Source of the DNA: Dictyoglomus thermophilum H-6-12
GTDB lineage: Bacteria > Dictyoglomota > Dictyoglomia > Dictyoglomales > Dictyoglomaceae
Assembly (NCBI RefSeq): GCF_000020965.1
Contig: NC_011297.1
Coordinates: forward strand, 186,001 to 250,000
Direction: 5' to 3'
DNA length: 64,000 bases
A model generated the notes under the pieces. That model was not told the origin of the DNA. It saw nothing but the letters and a program-made list of their open reading frames with translations, and ran no database searches. The translations under genes were made by a program, and so were the position numbers. The first letter of the stretch is position 1, and each line of letters opens with the position of its first letter. Positions 26,776 to 35,840 of this stretch are shown here, one piece after another.

Positions 26776-27795
26776 ATGAAAAAGAGGTTCTTTTTAATAC
26801 TCCTTTCAGTTCTTTTATTAACTTCTCCTATAATTTCTGAGGCAAAGTATATAAAGGAGGAAGATCTTTGGAGATATAATCTGGAGAAGGCTATACTTTT
26901 TGCTCTAAATCCTCAAAATCTTTCTAGTATTTCAAATTTGGCAATAAAATTAAAGGGCTCTGATATAAAAGAGAGTGCTTGGAATATTTTAAAGTGGGAG
27001 GAAGAAAATATTGAGTATGATATTGAAAAAGCAGAATTGCCTCCATCTTTGATTCGTATATACTCCACAGGAAGGATTGAAGTAGTACAAGGAGAAGAAA
27101 ATGTTTTTCAACTGCCTTCTGAGACAATAAGTAAAGGAAAAGGAATTTGTGGAGACTATGCTCTTCTTACTGCAGGCTTACTATTAAAAATGGATTACCA
27201 GCCTGTATATATTTTAGATATTGAGTTTGAGAATGATCCTATTAAACATGTGGTTACGGGGATAATAGTTAACGGTTGGTTGTTTATATTAGATCAACAT
27301 CCACCAGTTATGGATGCAGGAACGTTTTATAAATATTGGCTAAAGCATGAGGGAAAGATTATTAAAGATATTACCTTGTATGAGATTAGTTATGAAGAAG
27401 ATATAGTGGTAAAGAAATATGGAGTAGATAAAGAAGTATTTATGGGGCTTGATTACGATTTTAGTACTCGAGATTTAGAAGCTATAGGTGGTTATCTTAT
27501 GTTGAAGATAAAGGATAATTTTAAAAATTTGGTTATAGATCCTCAAATCGCCTCTTTAGATAAATTAGTATATTTACCTCGAGGTTATACTCAAGGAAAG
27601 ATCTATTCTTTTCAATTTCCAGAATTCTTAGATTATTACAATCCTATTTTTCATTTTCAGTTTATTGATTATTTATATGGCGAAATTTTGGATGATAAAA
27701 ATATTCTTGAGAATATGAAAAACTTTAAGTACTTCTTTGTAAGAGCAGACGCATTACAAGAGGATTTAGTAATTATTTTAAATTTAGCAAAATGA
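26776..27795 (+). CDS. Secreted transglutaminase-like protein
   Basis: A 339-residue protein with a clear signal peptide (residues 1-23). 'ETISKGKGICGDYALLTAGL' with Cys125, 'KHVVTGIIVNGWLFILD' with His158 and Asp173 form a Cys-His-Asp triad of the transglutaminase/cysteine protease fold. The preceding 'AWNILKWEEENIEYD' is the usual helix before the catalytic domain. It probably acts outside the cytoplasm as a protease or peptide-modifying enzyme. The C-terminal 130 residues match nothing I recognise. GGGGG precedes the ATG. Confidence 0.72.
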   Translation: MKKRFFLILLSVLLLTSPIISEAKYIKEEDLWRYNLEKAILFALNPQNLSSISNLAIKLKGSDIKESAWNILKWEEENIEYDIEKAELPPSLIRIYSTGRIEVVQGEENVFQLPSETISKGKGICGDYALLTAGLLLKMDYQPVYILDIEFENDPIKHVVTGIIVNGWLFILDQHPPVMDAGTFYKYWLKHEGKIIKDITLYEISYEEDIVVKKYGVDKEVFMGLDYDFSTRDLEAIGGYLMLKIKDNFKNLVIDPQIASLDKLVYLPRGYTQGKIYSFQFPEFLDYYNPIFHFQFIDYLYGEILDDKNILENMKNFKYFFVRADALQEDLVIILNLAK

Positions 27796-28042
27796 TTTAT
27801 TCCTATAAATTGTCAGATTGTTATCTTGGAAGAGCAAATATCTATCTTAGAAGATGAGGGGAGCGTGGTCTAATAAATAATAGTAAAATAGCTTTATGGT
27901 GTCCTTTTTATAGAGTTATAAAGAGTAAAATGGAGGCTATTTTGAGATTTTTAGATTTAAAATCTTTTAATTTTTTATTTATGCATAGGATGTTTTTAGA
28001 GTATAATATAAAATAAAAAAAATTAATAATAATTTTTAAAAA

Positions 28043-28460
28043 ATGAGTAAAAGGGGTTTTTCTCTTATTGAGCTTTTAGTAGTAATAGGCATATTGGGGG
28101 TATTAGTAGCAGTAGGTATTTTTATGTATTTTGAAGCTGTGAGGCAGGCAAAGAGAACTGTTCATTTTTATAATATTAAGCTAATTAAGGAAGCTTTAGA
28201 AATTTACTATTTAAAAAAATAAACATTATCCAATTGATGCTTGGTCTTTTACAACTTATGTACTTTGCAATCCCACTTATTTTGACGAGATTTTGATATG
28301 TCCATTAAATAATCAACCTTATAAAGCTATTCAGTGGCAACCCTATTACACTGATTGAGATTATATTTGGAATTGGATTGAGGTAAGTAATAACTATTAT
28401 CATCTCTATTACAAATCAGAAAACCCTACCTATGGTTATGCCTTAACCTATCACTCTTAG
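28043..28460 (+). pseudogene. Type IV pilin-like (pseudopilin) gene, frameshifted
   Basis: ATG 28043 begins 'MSKRGFSLIELLVVIGILGV', the prepilin peptidase site and N-methylated helix of type IV pilins or pseudopilins. After 59 codons a run of seven A ends the frame with TAA at 28220. Removing one A restores 'YYLKNKHYPIDAWSFTTY' and a mature pilin-like region running to 28460, with one further internal TGA near 28358 at a likely Trp codon. The gene therefore carries two lesions and is probably dead. Confidence 0.75.
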
Positions 28461-28502
28461 TAGACTAGGGGAGTTATTATGGTTTAAAATAGTTTTTGGG
28501 GG

Positions 28503-29621
28503 TTGGATTTTTATGGGGCTAAAGACTTTATATTAACAATTTTAGATACCTATCCTAAGGAATATGGTAAAATAGTTGAATCAAATAATACTCAAGATGA
28601 AAGATTGATCATAATAATTAAACAAAATCCTAAAAATATTAAAGTATATTTTTCTATTTTGCCGATTTTAAAATATCTCATTAATATGTGTCCTATTGGG
28701 CTTATAGCAATAGAAGGGGGTGTTGAGGGGAAATTTCCGGCTGAATTGAATTCACTACTCTTTAAGACAATACCTGATAATAAAGTTAAAAGGTTAATTG
28801 TAGAAAAATTCTTTAGAAGAGGCTTATTAACTCCTGCAGAGTATCTACACATATTAGATGATATACCCTTTGTTCTGTATGGTCCAGAAGAAGCAAGCTC
28901 TTATTTAGAAGGCTTGGAATTATTCTTTGTGTATAACGATATAACTTATTATATGGAAAAATCTATGAAAGAGGATTGGACTCCTTTGGGATTATTTAAA
29001 AAATACAAGAATGCTAAAAATTTTGAGAAAAGATTTTATCATGAAGTTTTAAAGGTTTTGTATGGAGAATTTTGGTATTTAAAGGAACTTGGTTTTCTAA
29101 GGGCTAAATATTATAGTTTAACAGAAGCAAGGGATAAAATTGTTGTGGATACCAACAGCTTTCATCAGGTAGTCACATTAGTAGTGATTTGGCTTATCGT
29201 AATATTTCTTACAGATTTATTCTATAAGAACATTGAGATTATGTTTAAAACTAGGAACAAGGAAAAAGTAAAATTTATAAGAATTGATATATCAAAATTA
29301 GATTCTTATTATTATAAACTTGAAGAAATAGATGTTGGTTTAGAGACCTTAGGAGAGATCTTTTATGATCTTAAGAATATGATTCCATTTCGTGAATATG
29401 ATAAGTTGTTAGAGCTTGTTGAGGCTTTGATTAAGTTTCCTGATTTCTCAAAAGTGCGCTCAATTAAAATAGTAAAAAACTTGCTTGAGAAAATGGAGGA
29501 GCTAAAAGTAGATTCTTCGATATTTATTTGTACTCCATATTTTTCCGATTATGTGAAGAAAAGACTAAAGGAGTATAATATTTCTTATGTTGTCATAGAA
29601 CCGGAGTATGTAGATATTTAG
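28503..29621 (+). CDS. Unrecognised protein with one central membrane segment
   Basis: A 372-residue protein with a single strongly hydrophobic stretch near residues 218-240 ('VVTLVVIWLIVIFLTDLFY'). The N-terminal half is globular, and the C-terminal half contains 'DVGLETLGEIFYDLKNMIPF', which looks helical. No family is recognised. It starts at TTG with only GGGGG directly before it, so the N-terminus is uncertain and the 5' end may be truncated. It lies between a dead pilin gene and an O-antigen ligase-like gene 37 bp downstream, so a cell-surface assembly role is possible but unproven. Confidence 0.6.
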   Translation: MDFYGAKDFILTILDTYPKEYGKIVESNNTQDERLIIIIKQNPKNIKVYFSILPILKYLINMCPIGLIAIEGGVEGKFPAELNSLLFKTIPDNKVKRLIVEKFFRRGLLTPAEYLHILDDIPFVLYGPEEASSYLEGLELFFVYNDITYYMEKSMKEDWTPLGLFKKYKNAKNFEKRFYHEVLKVLYGEFWYLKELGFLRAKYYSLTEARDKIVVDTNSFHQVVTLVVIWLIVIFLTDLFYKNIEIMFKTRNKEKVKFIRIDISKLDSYYYKLEEIDVGLETLGEIFYDLKNMIPFREYDKLLELVEALIKFPDFSKVRSIKIVKNLLEKMEELKVDSSIFICTPYFSDYVKKRLKEYNISYVVIEPEYVDI

Positions 29622-29658
29622 TAGTAATAGAGATTTAGATTTACATAGGAGGAAGGCT

Positions 29659-30813
29659 ATGCTTATTGAAAAATTAGGAACGGTATTATCTTCTTTTAGT
29701 TATTTTTTCCAAATTCCTTTTGCTCTTTATTTAACTTCGAAGGTAAAGAATTTTTGGGAAAAATTTTTTGAGGATAGGCAAGATAAAATCATTCTTGGTT
29801 TATTATTTATATCGGGTATTATAAGCTCTCTCCTCTCAGTTAAAAAGCTTGAAGCCTTTCTTGCTTCTCTCATACCTTTTGTCTTTGTATGGTTCTATGT
29901 ACTGGGAAAGCACAGTATTAAGTTAAATATTAAGAGTATTTTGTATTATATTTTAATTGGAAGTTCTATGTTGGGTTTCGTGTTAGTTTTTTCAAAGTTA
30001 TTAGATCTTTCTTGGTATATTGGAAGTTTTGCCATATTTGATGGAAAAGTTCCTCGGGGCTTAGTTATGGGGGTAAAAGCACAAGGTCTTGCCTTACTTT
30101 TAGAATTTGGTATTTTGGCAGGGTTAGGTTTATTAATTATAGAAAAAGATAAAAAATCTATTTTTAAAATTTTGTTTTTGCTGATTTTCTGCATAATTGG
30201 TTTTATGATTGCAGAGACTAGGGGTGGAATTTTGGGGTTGATATTTGGATTTTTAACCATACTATTTTCGGAAAAATCTTTTAGAGAGATAAAGAAAAGA
30301 TTAGGATTTGTATTAATCATATTACTTTTGTTATTAGTACTCTTTTTTACAGTATTTAACCAGTTTTCTCAAAGACTTTCTGTAGCTCTTGAAAAGGGTA
30401 GAGTAGGTTCTATATATGAGAGGGTATATATTTACTTAGGTACTTTGAGAATGATAAAAGATCATCTACTATTTGGGGTTGGTCCGGGTTGCTTTGTATA
30501 TGTTTATCCTGAATATGCCTTAAAAGATTTTCCTTATATTCCCGAAGAACTTAAAGAAGAGTTGGCAAATGCGGTGACTACTCATAATATATACCTATAT
30601 TTTCTTTCAGGATGGGGAATTATGGGGACCTTTTTATTCTTTTGGTGGCTGTTTAGAAAAATTTATAAGGGTATGAAATATGAATACTCTTTTGAAAAGC
30701 ATTTGATTTTAGCTATTTTGATGGTTTACTTTGGACATATAATTTTGGATGATCTATTTTCTATTCACATTCCTCTTTTAATTGGGATATTAAATAGAAA
30801 AGGAATAAAGTAG
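29659..30813 (+). CDS. O-antigen ligase/polymerase-like membrane protein (Wzy_C)
   Basis: A 384-residue protein with about ten hydrophobic segments. The pattern 'MIAETRGGILGLIFGFLTIL' followed by a long periplasmic loop ('LGTLRMIKDHLLFGVGPGCF...AVTTHNIYLYFLSGWGIMGT') is typical of WaaL/Wzy_C proteins, which join or polymerise polysaccharide on lipid carriers. Some relatives are PglL-type protein glycosyltransferases that act on pilins, which is notable next to a pilin relic. GGAGG precedes the ATG. Confidence 0.8.
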   Translation: MLIEKLGTVLSSFSYFFQIPFALYLTSKVKNFWEKFFEDRQDKIILGLLFISGIISSLLSVKKLEAFLASLIPFVFVWFYVLGKHSIKLNIKSILYYILIGSSMLGFVLVFSKLLDLSWYIGSFAIFDGKVPRGLVMGVKAQGLALLLEFGILAGLGLLIIEKDKKSIFKILFLLIFCIIGFMIAETRGGILGLIFGFLTILFSEKSFREIKKRLGFVLIILLLLLVLFFTVFNQFSQRLSVALEKGRVGSIYERVYIYLGTLRMIKDHLLFGVGPGCFVYVYPEYALKDFPYIPEELKEELANAVTTHNIYLYFLSGWGIMGTFLFFWWLFRKIYKGMKYEYSFEKHLILAILMVYFGHIILDDLFSIHIPLLIGILNRKGIK

Positions 30814-31081
30814 TATTAGGATATTGTTTTATATACTTTTATGTATTGTAAACTTCTTTAGATTTTAAGATTTTAGATTTTTTATTTTTTGAAGGAGAAA
30901 GAACTAATTCAACTTCTAAGAAAATAGCTAATTTTGTGAATTTTATTCTAATGGTGTAATGGGAAATGACAAAACAAAGGTATATTAGAAAATATAAAAT
31001 TGAAAGAGAAGGTTAAATTTTTTAAACTGTTAAATCCAACCCGAAAAAGGAGTATATATTTTAGCAAAATATCTTAAATAG

Positions 31082-31588
31082 GAGAAAGTTTCTAAAGAAA
31101 AAACTAAGGTAAAAGAAGAGGAGTTTTATGAACTTTTTGCTGATTATCTCGTAAATGACTTAGAGGAGTGCACAAGAGCTATTCCTCTTGGAGGTAACAA
31201 GTTTGGTGATAAATGGGGTACTCCAGATGTTTTGGGTGTCTATAAGTTTTCTGAGATAGATCCTATAAAAGCCTCTCTAGAAATAGTGAGTGCAGAGATT
31301 AAGACAGATACGAATCAGTTAATTACAGCTTTTGGTCAGGCATGTGCTTATAAACTCTTTAGTCATAAGGTTTATCTTGTTATTCCTAATGCTGAACAAG
31401 ATGTGGGAAGAATAGAGTCTTTATGCTTAATTTTTGGTATTGGTTTAGTACTTTTTGATCCACAAAATCCTGAGAATCCTAAATTTACTATAAGAACAAG
31501 GGCAGTTAAGAGTGAACCAGATTATTATTATCTTAATCGCTATATAAGAAGCTTAAATCAGGAGGATATTAAAAAATTATTGGGTTAA
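31082..31588 (+). pseudogene. Nuclease-like (PD-(D/E)xK-type) protein, 5'-truncated
   Basis: The frame is open from 31082, just after an in-frame TAG, but no plausible start is present before TTG 31232. It reads 'FADYLVNDLEECTRAIPLGG', then 'WGTPDVLGVYKF' and 'ASLEIVSAEIKTDTN', so the Asp and the Glu-x-Lys have the spacing of a PD-(D/E)xK nuclease core. The rest is 'AYKLFSHKVYLVIPNAEQD'. The sequence before 31082 (30814-31081) has only short frames that resemble an N-terminal part broken by stops. A defence or repair endonuclease is possible; the family is not recognised. Confidence 0.5.
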
Positions 31589-31933
31589 AATTGTAATGTA
31601 ATGAAATAGTAACATACTTTCTAAATAAAATTTTTTTCCTTTAAAAATAAAAAGCTACTTTATAAATAAGTCGTTTTTTATATATTAAAAAGTTCTTTTG
31701 GGGGTATAAAATTCTAAGTTTAGTGGAACTTTGATAGTATAGAGAACAAATTGGTGGCTTTTGGCTTCTTTGTATAAGTTTCAATGTATTTATAGAGTTT
31801 TTGGTAAAAGCGTCTTGTATTCATTTAATGTTGTAAGGTCAATTTTTCTGGAGTTGTGATATACATCACTTTTTTATTTTTAATTTTTGTTATAATGAAT
31901 CCAAAGGATACCAGTTTCCAGGGGGTGTGAAAG
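31589..31933. other. Intergenic stretch with little content
   Basis: No convincing gene. A 34-codon minus-strand frame (31720-31824, 'TRRFYQKLYKYIETYTKK') reads like protein but has no neighbours or ribosome binding site; it may be a relic. The last 80 bases presumably hold the promoter of the following lipoprotein gene, which has GGGGG before its ATG. Confidence 0.4.
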
Positions 31934-33004
31934 ATGAGACCAAATAAGACCACTAAAATTTTAATTCTTATTTTACTTATTATTCTTATTGCAGGATGTA
32001 CACCAAGAGAAATAGTATCGGTTGGCTTGGAAATTGCTAAAGAACAAGTTAGAGAGGAAGCTAAAATAAGAGAGGAGATAAGAAATAGATATCAGAAAGC
32101 TATTGAGATTGAGCCTGAAGAAGAAATAGAGAGAGAGCTACATGAATTTCTTCGTCCTATTTTTAACTCAATCTTTGGAGAAGCAAAACTAATAGATATT
32201 ACATATACTGATCTTCCTGCTTTCGGAATTAAAGCTTTTGTGCCTCTTTTAACATATATCCTTCCAAGATTGGTTAGCGAAGATGATATTACGAAAATTA
32301 AAGCGAGCATTGAAGATAAGGGATATATTGCAAAGAAATATGAGAGTATAGAAGGTAGTATCCTATTAGTTTTTGGCAGAAATGGAGATCCTCTTTTTGG
32401 AGTAAGTACTACTATTAATGCTCAAGAAATACTTGCTGGAGGTTCGCTTAGTAAGACTTATATTGAGCTTCTCTTCTTTGATGACTTTGAAGATTATGGG
32501 TTAGGTCAAGAAGCTCCCTTTGGTTATTGGAAGAAAAAAGGAGGAGGACGTATAGAACAGGTTGTTGAAAAAAATAAAAAGCTCGGTAAAGTTTTGAGTT
32601 TTAAAAGTTTAGGAGAGAAGTTTGGGGTTTATATCGATAAAATGTGGGAAAATTATTTCTTACAATTTGAGGCAAAAGGAGAAGATGTTTTTGCCTACTT
32701 TAAAGTAACAAAGACTGCTGACGCAGGTTATTATCTTTACTCTGGATGGATGAGTGATATAAAAGTTGTAAAATTTTCAGGAAAAGATGAACAGGTTATT
32801 GCGAGTGTAAAGAGAACATTTGATTATAAAGAATGGAGTGTGTTTCTTATCAAACTTGTTGGGAGTAAAATTTCAATATACGTAAATGGAGTAAAAATGA
32901 TAGATATAGTTGATGATGATCCACTTTTGAGGGTAGGTGGAATAGGTTTTGGAGGAGAGGATTGGGCTTATGTTAATAACGTTAGAGTTTTTAAGGTGAA
33001 GTAA
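31934..33004 (+). CDS. Lipoprotein with C-terminal LamG/DUF1080-like domain
   Basis: A 356-residue protein with a lipobox ending at C22 ('LIAGC'). Residues 30-75 are a charged helical stretch. Residues about 180-356 start 'FFDDFEDYGLGQEAPFGYW' and end 'VGGIGFGGEDWAYVNNVRVF', which is the pattern of concanavalin-like (LamG or 3-keto-disaccharide hydrolase-like) domains that bind sugars. The middle (residues 75-175) is not recognised. It is probably displayed on the envelope. A strong terminator follows. Confidence 0.75.
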   Translation: MRPNKTTKILILILLIILIAGCTPREIVSVGLEIAKEQVREEAKIREEIRNRYQKAIEIEPEEEIERELHEFLRPIFNSIFGEAKLIDITYTDLPAFGIKAFVPLLTYILPRLVSEDDITKIKASIEDKGYIAKKYESIEGSILLVFGRNGDPLFGVSTTINAQEILAGGSLSKTYIELLFFDDFEDYGLGQEAPFGYWKKKGGGRIEQVVEKNKKLGKVLSFKSLGEKFGVYIDKMWENYFLQFEAKGEDVFAYFKVTKTADAGYYLYSGWMSDIKVVKFSGKDEQVIASVKRTFDYKEWSVFLIKLVGSKISIYVNGVKMIDIVDDDPLLRVGGIGFGGEDWAYVNNVRVFKVK

Positions 33005-33026
33005 GATTTTAAGATAGGATAAAAAG

Positions 33027-33062
33027 AAGGGGAGAGGTTTGCTTGAATCTCTCCCCTTTTAT
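33027..33062 (+). terminator. Terminator of lipoprotein gene 31934
   Basis: Stem AAGGGGAGAG / CTCTCCCCTT followed by T-rich sequence, 22 bp after the stop. Confidence 0.92.
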
Positions 33063-33212
33063 TCTTTGATTTTAATCCACTTTATTGACGATTTTTTAAA
33101 TTGTTATACAATAAAATTGGAATTTAAGATTTTGAAATCATAATTTTGTTTACACCTTTAAAATCTTAAATTCCCTAAAAATCGTGTTCTTTCTTCATAG
33201 GGAGGGGGCGAC

Positions 33213-33710
33213 ATGAAAAGACTAATTAAGTTCCTTATTGTTATTTTATTTTTAACAATTATTGTTTTTGCATCAACCTTTAAGAATAAAGACTATACCG
33301 GTTCAAATTTTCCATATAAGGGTGCTCTATTTTTGCATGATGGAGATTATGTAATATTTGAATGTGCAGAAGGCTATAATGGATTTTACTATATGACAAG
33401 AAAAGGTGAAACACCTGTTGAGGTTATTGATAACAATACAGGGAAACAGATAGGATATTTATTTTTACAAGAAAATTATTATACTACTGGGGAAAGTTTT
33501 GATTATGCTGGTTTTAAGTGGGTGGACCTGCAACAAGGTTTTAAAGGAAAGATCTTAAAAATAGTTTTAAGGGAGAATAGAAAAATTTATAATAAAACTT
33601 ATGGTGACAGGGATCTGCTTATCAAATTTAAATCAGGTACAAAAATTATATACTGGCATGGAGTTGACTTAACGGATTGGTGTGACTTGGATTACGTAGC
33701 ATATTATTAG
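33213..33710 (+). CDS. Secreted protein of unknown function
   Basis: A 165-residue protein with a signal peptide (residues 1-20, cleavage probably after 'VFA'). The mature part is rich in Tyr, Asp and Gly ('HDGDYVIFECAEGYNGFYYM', 'WHGVDLTDWCDLDYVAYY') and has two Cys that could pair. No family is recognised. GGGAGGGGG precedes the ATG. It is monocistronic. Confidence 0.7.
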   Translation: MKRLIKFLIVILFLTIIVFASTFKNKDYTGSNFPYKGALFLHDGDYVIFECAEGYNGFYYMTRKGETPVEVIDNNTGKQIGYLFLQENYYTTGESFDYAGFKWVDLQQGFKGKILKIVLRENRKIYNKTYGDRDLLIKFKSGTKIIYWHGVDLTDWCDLDYVAYY

Positions 33711-33892
33711 TATTTTGTATAAATTTTTTCTCTCTTTCCTCTGTGCTTTTTGAAGATATGAAGTATAATTAATTATTGTTAAAAGTTAGTATTTAGGGGT
33801 TAATATATAAGGGAAATTCCTATTGCTTTGCAACTTTATTCTGTAAGAAAGGAATGTGAAAAGGATTTTGATTACAACAAATTAAAAATTTT

Positions 33893-33922
33893 AAGGGGGG
33901 AAGATTTTCTTCCCCCCTGTGC
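33893..33922 (-). terminator. Terminator for minus-strand unit 34816-33986
   Basis: Stem GGGGGGAAGA / TCTTCCCCCC. On the minus strand it is followed by TTAAAATTTTT, so it ends the operon that begins at 34816. Confidence 0.75.
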
Positions 33923-33985
33923 AGTTCCCTTTTTGTTTTTGATTTGAATAATTATAGTTTTTTCTTGATTATCTTATAGTCTTAT

Positions 33986-34185
33986 TTAACTCCCTAATCC
34001 TAACATTTTTAAGAGTTTATCTGTCCATGTTCCTAATTGGGTGAGAATAAAAGTCAAGAAAACTAAAACAATTCTAAGTATAGTGACTGAACATATTAAT
34101 AAAATTACCATCTGAATAAAAACCTTATAGGTCTCTTTATAGTTATTGGACCAAATATGTCTTTTAAAGATTGTAAATTTTTCAT
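33986..34185 (-). pseudogene. Small single-span membrane protein, start frameshifted
   Basis: AAGGAGGG is correctly placed before ATG 34185, but that frame stops after 26 codons. A second frame overlapping it reads 'RHIWSNNYKETYKVFIQ' and continues as 'MVILLICSVTILRIVLVFLT' to a stop at 33986, giving a small hydrophobic protein. Either a single-base change separated start and body, or a 41-residue protein is made from ATG 34111. It is co-transcribed with the secreted-protein gene before it. The family is unknown. Confidence 0.4.
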
Positions 34186-34201
34186 TCTAAAACCCTCCTT
34201 T

Positions 34202-34816
34202 TTACAGACTTACCGAGTCGGAGACACTCAGGGAAAAAGTTCCTATGGTAATACCTACTCCTTGGATTGCTATATAAACCCTAAAATTTGCCTGACCTCT
34301 TGCCCAAGCAGTATTGCTTCCTACAGTTCCGTATGAACAAGAAGTACTAACTTCTGTGAATATTCCAGAAGATGCGACAACATTAGCCCTAACCGATATT
34401 ACTTTTCTAGTATCATAGTTGTAAGTAAAGCTACCAACAAGTACGACAGATCCTCCATATTGCAGTGGTCCAATATTACCAACATATTCTGCGCTATCAT
34501 ACAAACTTCCATATCCTGTACGAGAAGAAAGATCATATGTTAATATTTTCTTTTGGGGGTCTTTTTTATAAGTAACTTTAATATTGCTTATTGCTGATAA
34601 TATTCTTTCTGCTTCTTCTATAGAGTTGACCCATATAACTTTCTTACCAGTTGGAATTTGGCTTAGTGGTATAAGATTATATACTTTTCCGTTCAGCATT
34701 ATTGTTTTGACCTCTTCTGCATTCCCCCAAACAATTGTCCCCAAGAGTAAAAATACTAAAAGAAAACATACTAAAGTTTTTCCCCTCAACCCTATAATAT
34801 AAAATTTTTTTGACAT
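34202..34816 (-). CDS. Secreted protein of unknown function under the shared 40-bp motif
   Basis: A 204-residue protein with a signal peptide (cleavage probably after 'VWGNA'). The N-terminal mature part 'EVKTIMLNGKVYNLIPLSQI' is followed by a beta-rich, Ser/Thr/Gly-rich half ('GSVVLVGSFTYNYDTRKVIS', 'ARGQANFRVYIAIQGVGITI'). No family is recognised. Its upstream region carries the 40-bp motif that also precedes the RiPP-like operons and the glycosyltransferase operon, so it may be part of the same response. A small membrane-protein frame follows 17 bp later. Confidence 0.7.
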   Translation of the reverse strand: MSKKFYIIGLRGKTLVCFLLVFLLLGTIVWGNAEEVKTIMLNGKVYNLIPLSQIPTGKKVIWVNSIEEAERILSAISNIKVTYKKDPQKKILTYDLSSRTGYGSLYDSAEYVGNIGPLQYGGSVVLVGSFTYNYDTRKVISVRANVVASSGIFTEVSTSCSYGTVGSNTAWARGQANFRVYIAIQGVGITIGTFSLSVSDSVSL

Positions 34817-34856
34817 TATATAAATTCCCTATTTAGTATTTTGCTTCAATTTTATC

Positions 34857-34900
34857 TTATTTGCATATGACTTTCAAATTTACCCTACTTGGAAATGTAG
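34857..34900 (-). promoter_or_regulatory. Dispersed 40-bp motif, copy M1
   Basis: TTTGCATATGACTTTCAA followed by ATTTACCCTACTTGG (plus-strand reading) lies 41 bp upstream of the ATG at 34816. The same core occurs at 43031, 51901, 55381 and 61161, in each case ahead of a minus-strand gene. Confidence 0.8.
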
Positions 34901-35033
34901 GTTAAATCCTGTTTTTAAAGTGTTATTTTTGTTATATTTTAACGTTTTTGTAAGTTGAACGTTTTTTGTGAAAAACTATTTATGAAAATATATTGAGAGT
35001 ATTTCAGTTATATGACCTATCTCTTTTAGAAAT

Positions 35034-35840
35034 TTATACTCCAGTTCCTTTATACCTTCTGGTACCTCTTATCCAAAGTTTATAGGCAATAATGAATAGA
35101 AATATACCTACAAAAGGAGAGATAAAAACTAATATATTGCTATTTTGGGGTCTTAAAAATATTTGAGAAGGATAAAAAGCTACAAAAGCTATAGGAATTA
35201 CAAAGCTGAAAATAAATTTAAAAAATGAGTCAAATATGTCTGTGGGATACCTGGTATATTCTCTTAGTCTGAAGATAAAATTTAATAATGGAGTAACGTT
35301 TAGCACCCAGAAAGCTATCGCAGATCCTATTACCATAAGTGATATCATAACCAGAGAGCTACTTATTAGTGAAATTATTAAAATAATAAATTTTAAAAGG
35401 TTAAACTCTAAGTTTAGTTTTACCCATGCGTGGGAAAGAGTAATTATACCTATGATAAGTTGGCTCAAGCCCTTCATATCAAAAACTTCTGCAAAATAAA
35501 AGAAGAATATATTAAGAGGTTTTAGATAATATTTTATGAAGTCACCTGAGATTAAATAGGAAGGTAAGTTCCAGAGATTATCAAAGAAAAGTTGTAGAGG
35601 AGATAAGGCAAGCAAAGAAAAGCCATATATGAATAAAATCTCATAATAACTCCATCCTAAAATATTGGGAATAGATTTAAAGATTACATATATGGAGAGG
35701 AGCCCCAAAAGATTTGTGATTACCATACCAATAGTACTAATAAAGAAGTCTACTCTATATTGCATCCTTCCTTTTATATCCTGAGCAATAAACCAAAAAT
35801 ATACCTTTATGTAGTACTTTAGTCTGGATTTAGCCCCCAT
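35034..35840 (-). CDS. ABC-2 type permease
   Basis: A 268-residue membrane protein with about six hydrophobic helices and no ATPase motifs. With the next permease and the ATPase it forms a three-gene exporter of the type found for viologen, antibiotic or polysaccharide export (two ABC-2 permeases, one NatA-like ATPase). The start overlaps the preceding gene by 11 bases. The last nine codons ('TRRYKGTGV') and the downstream DNA recur as a fragment at about 61310-61350. Confidence 0.85.
   Translation of the reverse strand: MGAKSRLKYYIKVYFWFIAQDIKGRMQYRVDFFISTIGMVITNLLGLLSIYVIFKSIPNILGWSYYEILFIYGFSLLALSPLQLFFDNLWNLPSYLISGDFIKYYLKPLNIFFFYFAEVFDMKGLSQLIIGIITLSHAWVKLNLEFNLLKFIILIISLISSSLVMISLMVIGSAIAFWVLNVTPLLNFIFRLREYTRYPTDIFDSFFKFIFSFVIPIAFVAFYPSQIFLRPQNSNILVFISPFVGIFLFIIAYKLWIRGTRRYKGTGV

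Noticed and set aside
34857-34900. 40-bp motif as a c-di-GMP-I (GEMM) riboswitch
   Set aside because: The minus-strand RNA has an AGGGUAAA...GAAAG...GCAAAAAGG similarity, but no P2 stem and no tetraloop receptor segment can be found downstream.
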